Positions 24,480 through 34,600 of a DNA stretch of 64,000 bases are shown here, piece after piece. The notes under the pieces are model-generated. The model saw only the letters and a program-made list of their open reading frames with translations. It did no database searches and was not told where the DNA came from. The stretch is taken from NCBI RefSeq assembly GCF_037893015.1, contig NC_133666.1:622275156-622339155 (forward strand). Direction: 5' to 3'. The DNA comes from Macrotis lagotis (taxonomy: Eukaryota; Chordata; Mammalia; Peramelemorphia; Peramelidae). Numbering within the stretch: the stretch's first letter is position 1; each line of letters begins with the position of its first letter. The translations under genes and the position numbers were made by a program.

Positions 24480-25470
24480 TGATCTTCTGTTTGCAGATGA
24501 TTGTAGACCCAATGCAGCCTCTGAAACTGAGATGCAACAAAGTATGGACTGATTCTCTGCTGCTTTTGCTCATTTTAATTAATACCAAGAAAACCCAGGT
24601 GCTCCGTCAGCCACACCATCCATATGTAGAATCATTGATTTCAGCAAATGGAGAAGTTTTGAGTACTGTGGACAAGTTCATTTACCTTGGCAGTGTTCTT
24701 TCCAGGGAGGTACATATTGACACTGAGGTTGACACTCACATTGCCAGAGCTAGCTCAGTATTTGGGAGGCTCCAAAAGAAAGTGTGGGAGAGAAGAGGTA
24801 TTAGACTGGTCACCAAACTGAAGGTCTACAGAGCCGTTGTGCTGACCTCATTGCTATATGACTGTGAAACTTGAACAGTCTACCAGCACCATGTCAGGAA
24901 ATTGAATAGCTTCCATTTAAAGTGTCTTAGGAAGATTCTGATGATCACCTGGCAGGAGAAGATACCAGATGCTGATGTCCTTTCTCGAGCTAAACTGCCT
25001 AGCATCCCAACATTACTACAGAGAGTGTAACTATGGTGGACTAGACATGATGTTAGAATGTTAGACATATGCTTGCCAACATGCTTGAAAACAAAACAAA
25101 GCTATTTTTATGGAGAACTCATTCAGGGCAAGTACTCACAAGGGAGTCAGAAGAAGTGATACTGGAACACCCTGAAGGTCTCATTGAAGAACTTTAGAAT
25201 TGATTATACAGCATGGGAGACACTGCCTCAGGACCGCCCAGTGTGGCGTGCCCTCATCAGTGAGTGTGCTGCGCTCTATGAGGAAGGCAGAATTGAAACA
25301 GATCAGTGGAAACGTGACATAAGTTTGGGGTACCCACCCAAATATTCACACGGACTATTTGTACCTGACCTGTGGTAGAGTATTCTGAGCTCATCTTGAT
25401 CTGATCAGCCACAGTTGAACACACTATAATTTATCTCAAATATAGTGATGTCATTTTGGTCTTCTCAATA
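24480..25470 (+). mobile_element. RTE-like LINE, 3' part of the reverse-transcriptase ORF
   Basis: Starts at the RT catalytic region (TTTGCAGATGATTGT). Reads INTKKTQVLRQPHHPYVESL, ANGEVLSTVDKFIYLGSVLS, VFGRLQKKVWERRGI and TKLKVYRAVVLTSLLYDCET, then later WETLPQDRPVWRALIS. Frames change and stops intervene, so it is dead. The 3' tail (GTGATGTCATTTTGGTCTTCTC) matches the CORE-SINE tail in this window. The clade is inferred from memory of marsupial RTE elements. Confidence 0.8.
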
Positions 25471-25670
25471 ATGATTGGCTAGGCTACTAGCCTCACTTTT
25501 TCCTTCAGAGTCATCTGGATCCAGATATGAATCAGGACTACTGAAGATAACCCCAAATGAGAGCACCATCCCTGAAGTCAGGAAGACCTAAGTCCAAATT
25601 TAGCCTCAGATACTAATCATGTGAGTTTTTGGCAAGTCATTGAACCCTAATTATGCTTCCAATAACATTC
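25470..25670. mobile_element. Two abutting SINE scraps
   Basis: 25475-25560 is an antisense CORE-SINE piece (GGCTACTAGCCTCACTTTTTCC, CAGATATGAATCAGGA). 25568-25668 is a sense SINE (CCCTGAAGTCAGGAAGACC ... GCAAGTCATTGAACCC). Confidence 0.55.
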
Positions 25671-25789
25671 TTCTGAAGGGGGTTCTATAGGTTCCACCCA
25701 AATGCCAAAGGGTTCCATGGCACAAAAAGATGAATAATTCCTAATCTAGTTCAGTCTATATATGAAAGAATTCCCACTATAACATACCT

Positions 25790-26400
25790 GACAAGTGGTT
25801 GTCCAGTTTCTGCTTGAACAGCACCATGGAAGGGAACCCTTACTACCTTTTGAATTAATTCATCTCACTTTGTGACAGTTTTCATTGTTAGAAAGTTTTT
25901 TTCTTATATTAAGTCTAAACTGATCTCATTTCTCCTGGTTCTGCCTCCCTCTTGCCACCCCTGCCATATCAAACAGAGCTTGCTAATCCCTCCTTCATTG
26001 GCAACCCTTAATCCTGTCCCCCTTGAATCTTCTTTGTTCTAGGCTAAACATGTCTAATTTTTCAATCTTTTATCTTTTTTTATTTATTATTTAAGGAAAT
26101 GGGGTTAAGTGACTTGCCCAAGGTCACACAACTAGGTTATTATTAAGTGACTGGATTTGAATTCAGGTCCTCCTGACTTCGGGGCTGGAGTTCTATCCAC
26201 TGTGCCACCTAGCTGCCCCTCAACCTATCCTCTTAAATCATGCATTCAAGGCTGCTCATCATTTTGATTTCCTTCTTATGGACATTCACCATCTTATCAA
26301 TGTTCTTCAAACTATTTTGGGGGGGGGCATATTCTAGCAAGCCTGTAAAGGGGCTTGTCTGAAGCACTATAGTTTTGCTTAGGCACCCACATCCTCAGCA
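25790..26400 (-). mobile_element. CR1/L3-like LINE 3' end, split by a SINE
   Basis: Antisense: GTCCAGTTTCTGCTTGAACAGC, GTTAGAAAGTTTTTTTCTTA, CTCCTGGTTCTGCCTCC and AGGCTAAACATGTC, matching the widespread CR1/L3 3' repeat. A SINE sits at 26065-26220. Non-coding. Confidence 0.5.
26065..26220 (-). mobile_element. Marsupial SINE inside a CR1/L3-like repeat
   Basis: AAATGGGGTTAAGTGACTTG to CACCTAGCTGCCCC, with a small deletion in the GTGTCTGAGG box. Confidence 0.85.
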
Positions 26401-26899
26401 TCTGTCAAATGAATGATCTGAATTCAAAAGTGACTGGCCTTCAACCTTCCTGGCTTGAAGCTGCCCTCCACAAGGAATCTTCCTTGCCTTGAAAGCTCTC
26501 TGAAAGTGGGTTGAGTTGCCTTATGAAGCAAAAAATAAACTTAAGTATCTTCAAATTGGAGTTTTGGTGGTTATTTTTCAATATTGATGTAGAATGAGAT
26601 TCTGTTTCGGTATGAGTTGGACTAAATATAGGAGGATTATATAGTAGGCACTTAATAAATATTTGGTGTATTGTTTCCAAAGTACAGGTAAGTGATGAAC
26701 TTGGGTAAGGGCTAACTTTCCTCTGAAAGGTGATGGGGACAAAGGGCAATGCTAATGTTCTTGTGATTGTTTAGGTTAATGACCTAGATGGCACAGTGAA
26801 AAGGAAAGATAATATGCATAAAGTCAACTTGTCTGTCAACAAAGCACCTCTTAAATTACTACTTGTTATTTATAATAATTTATAGTAATTTAACAAATT

Positions 26900-27452
26900 T
26901 ACTTGTTAACAACTGACCATAACTATAAACTTGACACAAACTAGGTAAATGTAGGCCATGAACAAATACTTTAAATTGTTGAGAACCAAATACAACTGCA
27001 AAATAATCTTTATTACATTTAGTTCTGTACAATCAAAAACCCCATCCCACTTTTGAGTAGGCAATATATGACTAATTGAATTATGCTCAGTTTTCCCATT
27101 TTCATTGAATGCAAAACACAAACTAATCTGTCCAATTGCAGTGGAGAAGATATTCATTTGTTACATGTTTTAAAGAACTAAAAGTTACCTCCAAATGACT
27201 AAATAAAATTTAATGATATTATGCTCTTAAATCTGCTATTCAACTTGCCATTTTTCTTTTATTTTAAATTAAAACACCAGACAACTTCAGAAAGCGTTTC
27301 TCCTCAAAAGGAAGATTAAAGAAATATTTAAGAATAAAGAGACTGGCTATTGGGAGCAGGAGGTGGAGAAAGAGTCAAGTCCAATGATTGGCATATTTAT
27401 GATGGCATGCCAAATTTCTCTTTCAGGAATTAAAAAAAATTTTGGAAGTATT
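26900..27452 (-). other. Probable 3'UTR of the CLGN retrocopy and its unclear end
   Basis: Sequence after the retrocopy stop is AT-rich and free of recognised repeats, consistent with a copied 3'UTR. Minus-strand AATAAA occurs at about 27263-27258, beside an A-rich run, and again near 27011. I could not identify a clean poly(A) tail or a target-site duplication, so the left boundary is uncertain. Confidence 0.4.
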
Positions 27453-29265
27453 TCAGTCTTTTCTTATTCTTCTTTTACGTACTGATTTTACTGGTCCATC
27501 TCCAGAACCTGTACTTTCATCAGCTTCTTTCATCTCATCTTCTGATCCAGATTTGTTGGATTTATTACCTTCTTCTGGACCTTCCATAGTTTCATTTTCT
27601 TCTTCACTCTTTTCTTCAGTTTTGTCATCTTCTTTTTCAATTTCACCATCATCTTGATTTTCTTTTTCCTCTTCCAGGTCTGTAGTGTTCTCTAGGGCTG
27701 CCTTTTCCTCTTTCACTTCTTGTTCTAGGGCTCCTTTTGTCTGGGGCTTATGTATGTCAGTTTTTTTGTACCCTGCATCTTCATTTTTTTTTTTCTTTCT
27801 TGGCCAGCAAAATAAAGCAATCAAGACCAAAGGCAGCCCTGCTGTCAAGGCATAAGTGATCCAAAGCCACCACCGCTCTTCAGCAGCAGTCAGCAACTGA
27901 GTGAATACACCAGGCTCATTAGCCCTTGCTACCAATTTTTTCACCATCCAACTACCTTCAGCCCAACGATCTGCTATTTCCTTATCTGAACAGATGATAA
28001 AATTATCAAAGTAGATATCAGATGTCATTGACCATAGTTCTAAGCCAAGAGCAGTGAAAGAACTTAGAAGAAATGGATTTCTATCCTCATAATAATGTGG
28101 ATTTGGAATTTTTCACGGGGTCCATTCTCCCTGATAGTTGGGGTTATCAATCATTGGAGGTTCCCATTTCCCCCTGTATTTTGGATTATCGATCATGAGA
28201 TGTTGCCATTGTCCACACCCAGTCTTACATAATGGATTAGGAATATGAGGGGCTTTCCATTTACCATCCATATCTTCATTCCAGTCTGGAGGTATTTCAG
28301 CATAAGGATCTTCAATATATTCTGGTACATCATCAAGCCAGCCCTCAGGTTTAAATGCATCAGGGTTTGCTATTTGGGCAGGCTGACTTTCATCCCAGTC
28401 TTCTAGTTTAATGGAAGTGTTATCAGGGATTTCCAGTCTGTCATCCCAATCATCAGTTTTTTTTGTCATGGGGATCTTCAATTTCTTTAGGAGGGTTGAT
28501 CGGAGGGTCCACATCCTCTACAACCACTTGGTCAATATACACTTCAAATGTATTATCTGAGCTCATCACAAGTGTATAAAGATGTGTCTTCTTATCAGAA
28601 AAAAACCTTTTCAGGTCTACATTTGGAACTTTAGCATGCTTCTCTTCAAAAACCTCAGTTTTAGGATGTTTATATCTAAAGATTAAATGAAGTTTATGTT
28701 CTTCTCCACACTTATCTGGTCCAAACATAATGGTATAAGGTGTTTTATCATAGAAATTTTCCAGATTCAAATAATCATTGTCTGTTAGAAGTTTAATGTA
28801 TGCTCCACCACAATCCATACCATTTTGAAAATTTACTTCATATTGAACTATCAAAGGTTTATCTGAAAAAATAAATGGTTTTGATAATTGAGCTGATATT
28901 GCATGATGCTTTGCTTGTGATTTCAAAACTAATCCTCTGTCACTGGACACTCTATTTTCTTTCAAATCTTCTATTTCCCATTTTCCATCATATTTAGCAA
29001 TGTTCTCATCAGTGTCTTCTTTCCTTGCTTTGGATAATACCCACCCAGTCAATATTCCATTATCAAAGGTCTCTGTGAAATATACTTCTCTTATAGGTTG
29101 AGGAGTCTTGTATTTAACCTCTGGGGGAAGTTTATCTTCATTGGTCATAAGTTGTTCTGAGTTTTCATCAAAATCTTCCATGTCAACATCTTCATCATGC
29201 AATTCTGCTTTTACTAAGGTGAACGTCAGAAGATTCAAACACAACCAAAACCCTTGGAATTGCAT
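27453..29265 (-). pseudogene. CLGN: Processed retrocopy of calmegin (CLGN)
   Basis: A single intronless reading runs from ATG 29265 to stop 27453, about 604 codons including the stop against about 610 in human CLGN. Domains in order: signal peptide [20 protein letters not shown]; lectin domain ([62 protein letters not shown]); P-domain repeats ([31 protein letters not shown]); membrane span [20 protein letters not shown]; acidic tail ending [11 protein letters not shown]. The tail and the start identify calmegin, not calnexin. Damage: one extra A in an eight-A run near 28465 shifts the frame, a TGA at 28113-28115 replaces Arg of PRKIPNP, and about five codons are missing before [14 protein letters not shown] is a testis-specific ER chaperone, and germline expression favours retrocopying. 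The multi-exon parent lies elsewhere. With so few lesions the copy is probably fairly young. Confidence 0.93.
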
Positions 29266-29390
29266 ATTGATAATCTGCGCTCGGGGCGGAGGGCCCCTCG
29301 GCGGCCACGCTCCGGCTGTCCGGCCGGCGGCCACCACCGAACCGAAGTCGCCACCGCCGGCCGCTCAACAGCGTCTGCCCTCTCCATCTC
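29266..29390 (-). other. CpG-rich 5'UTR carried by the CLGN retrocopy
   Basis: Just upstream of the retrocopy ATG the DNA becomes extremely GC-rich, with about 17 CpG in roughly 105 bp (29278-29385), unlike anything else in the window. It stops abruptly where a MIR-type repeat begins (about 29391). The simplest reading is the parental CLGN first-exon leader copied with the mRNA. That so many CpG survive argues for recent insertion or lack of methylation. Confidence 0.7.
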
Positions 29391-29515
29391 ATTTTTACAG
29401 ATGAGGATACTGAGACAAATGGTTAAATCACTTGCCCAAGGCCACACAGCTAGTAAGTGTCTGAGACCGGAAACTCCAGGCTCAGCATTCTTATCTACCG
29501 CACCAGGAGCTATTT
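29391..29515 (-). mobile_element. MIR relic at the CLGN retrocopy boundary
   Basis: TTTTTACAGATGAGGATACTGAG, CTTGCCCAAGGCCACACAGC. It starts where the GC-rich leader stops, so the retrocopy probably landed at or in this MIR. Confidence 0.6.
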
Positions 29516-29624
29516 CTGAGAGAGTACTGAGATTGGAATTTGGAAGACCAGTCCAGGAGAGCTAGATTATGGGGTAGGAGGAGTACAATGTTAAGAAGAC
29601 AGGAAATGTAGGAAGAAGCCAAGT

Positions 29625-30060
29625 CAAATCAACAAGTATTTATTATATACCTACTATGTGCCAGACACTGAGCTATGCACAGTAGGAATACAAACAAAAG
29701 GAAAAATAAGGTTCCCATCCTCAAGGAGCTCACATTCTATGGGGGGAGACAATATTGTAGATACAAGACATTTACAGAGTAATCTCAGAAGGAAAATAAG
29801 AGCAGTTGGGGGATGGATAGAAGGACCAGGAAAGGCCTTTGGGATGCACTGGAAGAAAGTCAGGGAAATTAGGAGATGGAGGTGAGGAACCAGATCATGC
29901 CATGCATGGGAGAAAGTTGGGAGATAGCTATTTTTTGTGACAAACCACCAGAAAGCTAATGTCACTGGCCATTGAATTTTAGGAAAAGTATCTTGATAAT
30001 GGTATGGAGGATAGATTTGAGTGGAGAGAGATTTAAGGCAGGGAGACACATTCTGCAGGG
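29625..30060 (-). mobile_element. L2-like LINE 3' end
   Basis: Antisense: CAACAAGTATTTATTATATACC, CAGACACTGAGCTATGC, CCATCCTCAAGGAGCTCACA and AAGCTAATGTCACTGGCC. It lies just beyond the CLGN retrocopy and the MIR. Confidence 0.6.
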
Positions 30061-30064
30061 CTTA

Positions 30065-31125
30065 CTCTCCATAGGAGATAAGGTGATAAAGAATTTCTTT
30101 TGAAATTCAAGGAATCCTCTTGTGATCCAACGGAGGAGGGAAATCAGTAGAAAGTAGTTCGAGCTCTTACTTCAGTCATACTTTAGTGGTAAAGTCAGCA
30201 TGCTTATGTTTCTTCATGATATGCCTCATCCATCTAGAGAAAGACACAAGACCAGAAATGCATTCAATAAGCCTCTCAGTCCCTCATCTTCAGCACCTGT
30301 TTTTGATAAAAAGCATGGAGAGATGTTTTGTTTAATTCCTAGAATTTCTCTTCCTAATGCTATCTTATAGGTTACTAGGCAAGATAAGGAGCTGTCCTCC
30401 TCATCTCAGGTGATATAGTCACAAAATCCATCAACTAATCAATCAATGACCCCCAAAACATAATCACAATGTTAAAATAAGTATTAAGGAATTTTTCCTG
30501 ACAATGAGAGGTTAATTCCTCTAGTAACTTCACAAGACTCTAGGGGCTTGGCCACTGGATCAAAAAAGTGATATCCCATTTACCAAGAAGATATTATTGG
30601 AATATTTCACATAAAGTATTTTTCACATTAAACCTGGGGCACACTCTCCTATAAATACAACATCTTAAGGGAAGGGTTAGTTCAGGCTGAGAGCATGATG
30701 TAGTGAGACATACTAGAGAATCCTCTATGTGTACATCCCCCAAATGTGCACATTTTGTCCTTTCTTTTTTTATGTATGCCTCATAAAGTTTCCCATGGTC
30801 TTTTGTAATTTTCTAGAATCCATAGCCAATACTTCTTTTAACCACAAAGGATCACCCCCTCCAATGATTATCTTTGCTATTATTATCCCTAGTTATACTT
30901 TGACTTAATACAGAGCTTGGTACAGAATAGGTGCTTAATAAAAGCTTATTGATATATAAGAGAAACTTGCTTGAAGTCACATAATCAATGAATATTAGTG
31001 CCAGGATTCAGAGACAATGGTCCCATCATCTCCCCCTATAGCAGAAGCTTTTCAGGGGGCAGAATATCAAATCTATCCTGGTTTTCACTGGAGATCAAGT
31101 TGGAAAGGATACTTATGCTATGGGG
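30065..31125. other. Unassigned, expected 3' end of the Ig gene
   Basis: The remaining exons of the Ig gene should lie here or farther left. I could not find a convincing phase-0 exon. A CAGAATAGGTGCTTAATAAA L2/MIR-like tail occurs near 30920. Confidence 0.3.
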
Positions 31126-31129
31126 ATTG

Positions 31130-31435
31130 GGGAGGTGGGGGAAAGGGGGAAAAGGGAGGGGGGAGAGAAACACGGAAAGAGAGAGACAGTGAGAATGAGT
31201 GTGATAGGACAGTCAGAAAGAAGGAAAGACAGAGAAAGAAAAAAGAGAAACAGTTGGAGAGAAACAAAGAGACAGACCTACAGAGAGAGGCACAGAGATA
31301 GAGACAGAGAAACAAACAAAAGAGAAGAATTCTATAGAGAAAGACAAAGATGAAGTCAGGGAGGAGAATTAGAGGGAGAGCAAGTGATAGAGGAAAAAAA
31401 AGAGGAGAGATGGATGAAAAGGAGGGAGAGAACAA
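31130..31435. repeat. Purine-rich (GA/GACA) tract
   Basis: About 300 bp of GAGA, GAAAGA and GACAGA on the plus strand, starting 25 bp beyond the last readable Ig-gene exon. Pyrimidine-rich in the gene's sense direction. Confidence 0.92.
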
Positions 31436-31459
31436 CATATCCTCTCAGGTTCATATTAC

Positions 31460-31611
31460 CTTTTCATTGGTGCAGGAGCAGAAGGGAGAGGTTATATATA
31501 ATAGAAATAGGCAGAAGACAAATAGGATTTCAATTCCAAGTTCAACAGCAGAGAGGACAACATAGGTCAGGAAGATTATCCAAATGATTAAGTCCATCCA
31601 GTTCCACTTCT
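31460..31611 (-). CDS. Ig gene exon: third hydrophobic segment
   Basis: About 152 bp. It encodes EKWNWMDLIIWIIFLTYVVL, then a second hydrophobic run ILFVFCLFLLYITSPFCSC and TNEK before the donor AAAAG|GTAATA. Entry at phase 1 needs the acceptor TTTACAGAG|AG. An alternative AG two bases upstream would break the frame. Exit is phase 0, as at butyrophilin tail exons. The two hydrophobic stretches could make one long span or a hairpin. The next exon was not found in the 2 kb between this exon and the CLGN retrocopy. Confidence 0.65.
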
Positions 31612-34600
31612 CTCTGTAAAGAAATCCTGGGGGGACCAAACCCCAAGGTCAATCAGCTGGAACTCTGTCCTGGGAATGTCTGGGTCAAGGATTTCTGTTT
31701 CCTCGACAGATCTGGCAGTCTTCAGACTCCTTGATATGCACTTATCTAAGGCAGTGTTACACAAAGCACTCTAAGTCAGGGACTGGGATGATTAGGGGAA
31801 GCATAGGAACTGGGGAGCCTTGGGCACTATTTTCATCTTGTTCCCCTCCCTGTAACTCCTTTCCATCTTCCCCTAGTCCTTTACCTTCACATCTGTGCAA
31901 GACCCACAGATAACAAATGGCAAGGCCAATTTCAAATGCTGAAGTCACAGCCAGGATTCCATTTAATTCCCATGGCCAAAAGAGCTGGAGAACATGTTCT
32001 GAAAGAAACCACAAGGGGTGTGATAGTAACAGCTCTTATCTTCCTTATTCTCCATACTTCTCCTAACTGTCAATTAAGGGAAAAAACTTCTCTTTAAGTC
32101 CTCCCCCCAATAAAATTTGCTGTGCCTATCCTTTTAAAATTACATTGTATTTTTTTACATATTTTGAATATAATTGAATAGTTGCCTAATTGTTCTCCCT
32201 TTATCAAATCATACTACTCTCTAATCTATCCTCTATAGAATTGTCAAGGTGATTTTTCTTAAAGTCAAGGTCTATGTTACTTCTCTATTCAGCAAATTTC
32301 TATATCTAGCAGTTGAAGCTCTTCTCAGCTTTGCCCTATCCTACCTTTTTGTCCTTTAAACATATTACTCTATCACTTAGGCATACTGTTTCTTACACCT
32401 CCCATCTTTATGCTTTTGTCCAGTCTGTCCCCCATGTCTGTAAAGCCCTCTCTTCTGCAGATTGAGGTTGAAGAAATCTATAACCCTACACTAGGACATA
32501 GCATAAACTTTGCATAGAATATGGAGCTTCATCCACATTCATCCATATTGGCTGAATAAAAGTGATTGAGTTCTGAAGGAAATTAAGGATTTGATAATGA
32601 AACAGTGAATAAGGAATGAATGCTATATCCAGAAAATGCTGGTATAAAGACTTGGTGGTAGGAAATAGTATGGTAAGTTTAGAGAACATTTCTGTGTGAC
32701 TGGAATATATAATGCATTGTGAGGAATGTAGGGTGTTGGTCTTCACAGGGGGTGGAGGGGGCCCCTCAGGAATCCATTACAAAGGGGGAATGGCCCCAAC
32801 CAATCACAAAACTGGGAGAGTTTTCCTAATCCCATTCCAGAGATCACAAGCCCAAGATTAGAAGAAACTTGTCCTCTGAGGGTCAAGAATGAATTAGAGA
32901 TCTTGACCTAATGCAACTGAGTTTGGGAAATTAGGTAATTGACTATTATCCCACACACCCCCTGGTGACAATTGGGGTTCATTAGCATATCATGCATCGT
33001 ATGATGTGGGGAGGGATCATATTAGGGACATGTCATGGAATGGGTGGACCTCTTAGATTGTAACTCAAACTCTGAGAGCCTATGAAAATCCAAGAGGGAG
33101 GGGAGTTTCTGAAGACTATAAATTACCTGATGTTCGAATGCTACTTTGTGCCTCATGCTAGATGAGGTACCTGTATCCTGCAAGATTCATGAATAAAATG
33201 TACAATTTTCTCTCACTCTAGCAGGTTTTTCTTTCATTCATTTATAACATGCATGAAGGGGAATAATGATAAAAAAAATCTAGGCTAGAACAGGATTCAG
33301 TTAGACAGCAGTTTATCTGAAAAAGACCTCAGGTTTTTAGTGGACAGAATATTTAATATGAGTATGATGTGAAAGTTGAAGAAACCAGTTAGATTTTGGA
33401 CTACATTGAGACTGCTTTCAGGACCACAGAGAAAATCATGCTCCTGTACGCTGTCCTTTACTAACCTTCGAGTGGAATAATGCTCACTTCTAGGCACTGT
33501 GTTCTAAGAAGGACATTGATAATCTCTTGAATGTCTAGAGAAAGGCTAGTGAAAGGTCTTGAGTCCTTGCCATGTAAGGATCACATAAAGGAACTGGGCA
33601 GATTTAATTTGAAGGAGAAAAGATTCAGGGGCACATGTGAATTGTCTTCAAGTTTTTGAAGGGTTATTCCATAGAAGAGAGATTAGACTTATTCTATTTG
33701 ATTCCTCAAAATAAAGGATTGCAAAGGAACAAATTTAAGTTTGTTTTAATAATGAAAGCTACCCAAGTATATGGAATGGGTCACCTTGAGAAGAGGTGAG
33801 TTGCTCCTCCTTTGAGTTCTTGATGATGGATCATTTGTTGGGTATGTTAAAGTGGTACTTCATTTTGCATTTGGATTGCACTAGCTTGCTAGTGAGGTCC
33901 ATTTCAATGCTGAAATTCTGTGATTCTGTGACCGTAGGATGAACAACTAGTGGTGGATGAGAATTCATAAACCTCTCAGGCTTCCTCTTCTAATAAAGTA
34001 CTGTGTATATGTGGAACCAGGGAAGTTGGGAATAGGGTAAAATAATGACCTCGAGAGGAAAGGTGTGCTGGGTGGAGTAACTTTATAGTGGGGGTCCAGA
34101 GGGAGTGATCTCTGGGAAGTTTTTTGGAAGGAATGGTTGGAGGTGTACTGTCAAGTAATCAGTGACTGAGGGATGGATGAGAAACTGTGACTGACTTTTC
34201 TTGCCCTTCCTGCTCAGACCTTCCCAGTATACTGGAGAGTAACCCTTGTCCTCAGTTCCCCCTTATAGTTACCTCTGTTTTGTAGGATGAAAACCACAGA
34301 AAGGATAAATGACAGTACCCAGTCTGCAATAATGATCCCAGTGAAGATGGTCAACCAAGGTAGCATAGTTTGCTTAGCTTCCTCACCTAAGAGGAAATGG
34401 TTTAAACATTACCTAGGAACAATAACTTTCTGACAAATGGCAGCCCATTAGACTACATTAATAGAAAGATTATAATAATTTTATACAGAAGCAATTCCAT
34501 TGCTAAAAAATAGGTCAAAATAACCTAGAAAGACCTAACTCTGCTTGATTTGTCAAAGAATTTCCAATTACTTCTCTACTTGCTTCTTCTCTTCTGCCTA

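Noticed and set aside
24434-24874. Host gene encoding a 146-residue protein
   Set aside because: Matches the 3' part of a non-LTR reverse transcriptase, repeated near 61.8 kb.
27442-27657. Ser-rich plus-strand frame
   Set aside because: Antisense of the acidic tail of the CLGN retrocopy.
27453-29337. Calnexin (CANX) as the parent of the retrocopy
   Set aside because: The C-terminal tail [20 protein letters not shown] and the N-terminal [10 protein letters not shown] match calmegin, not calnexin.
29230-29400. CpG island of a bidirectional promoter
   Set aside because: It ends exactly at the retrocopy leader and is only about 110 bp, so a copied 5'UTR is simpler.
29108-29565. Open frames on both strands across the CLGN leader
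   Set aside because: GC-rich leader and antisense of the retrocopy. No independent coding evidence.
31017-31438. Arg/Glu/Lys-rich and Phe/Leu/Ser-rich open frames
   Set aside because: Purine tract translated on either strand.
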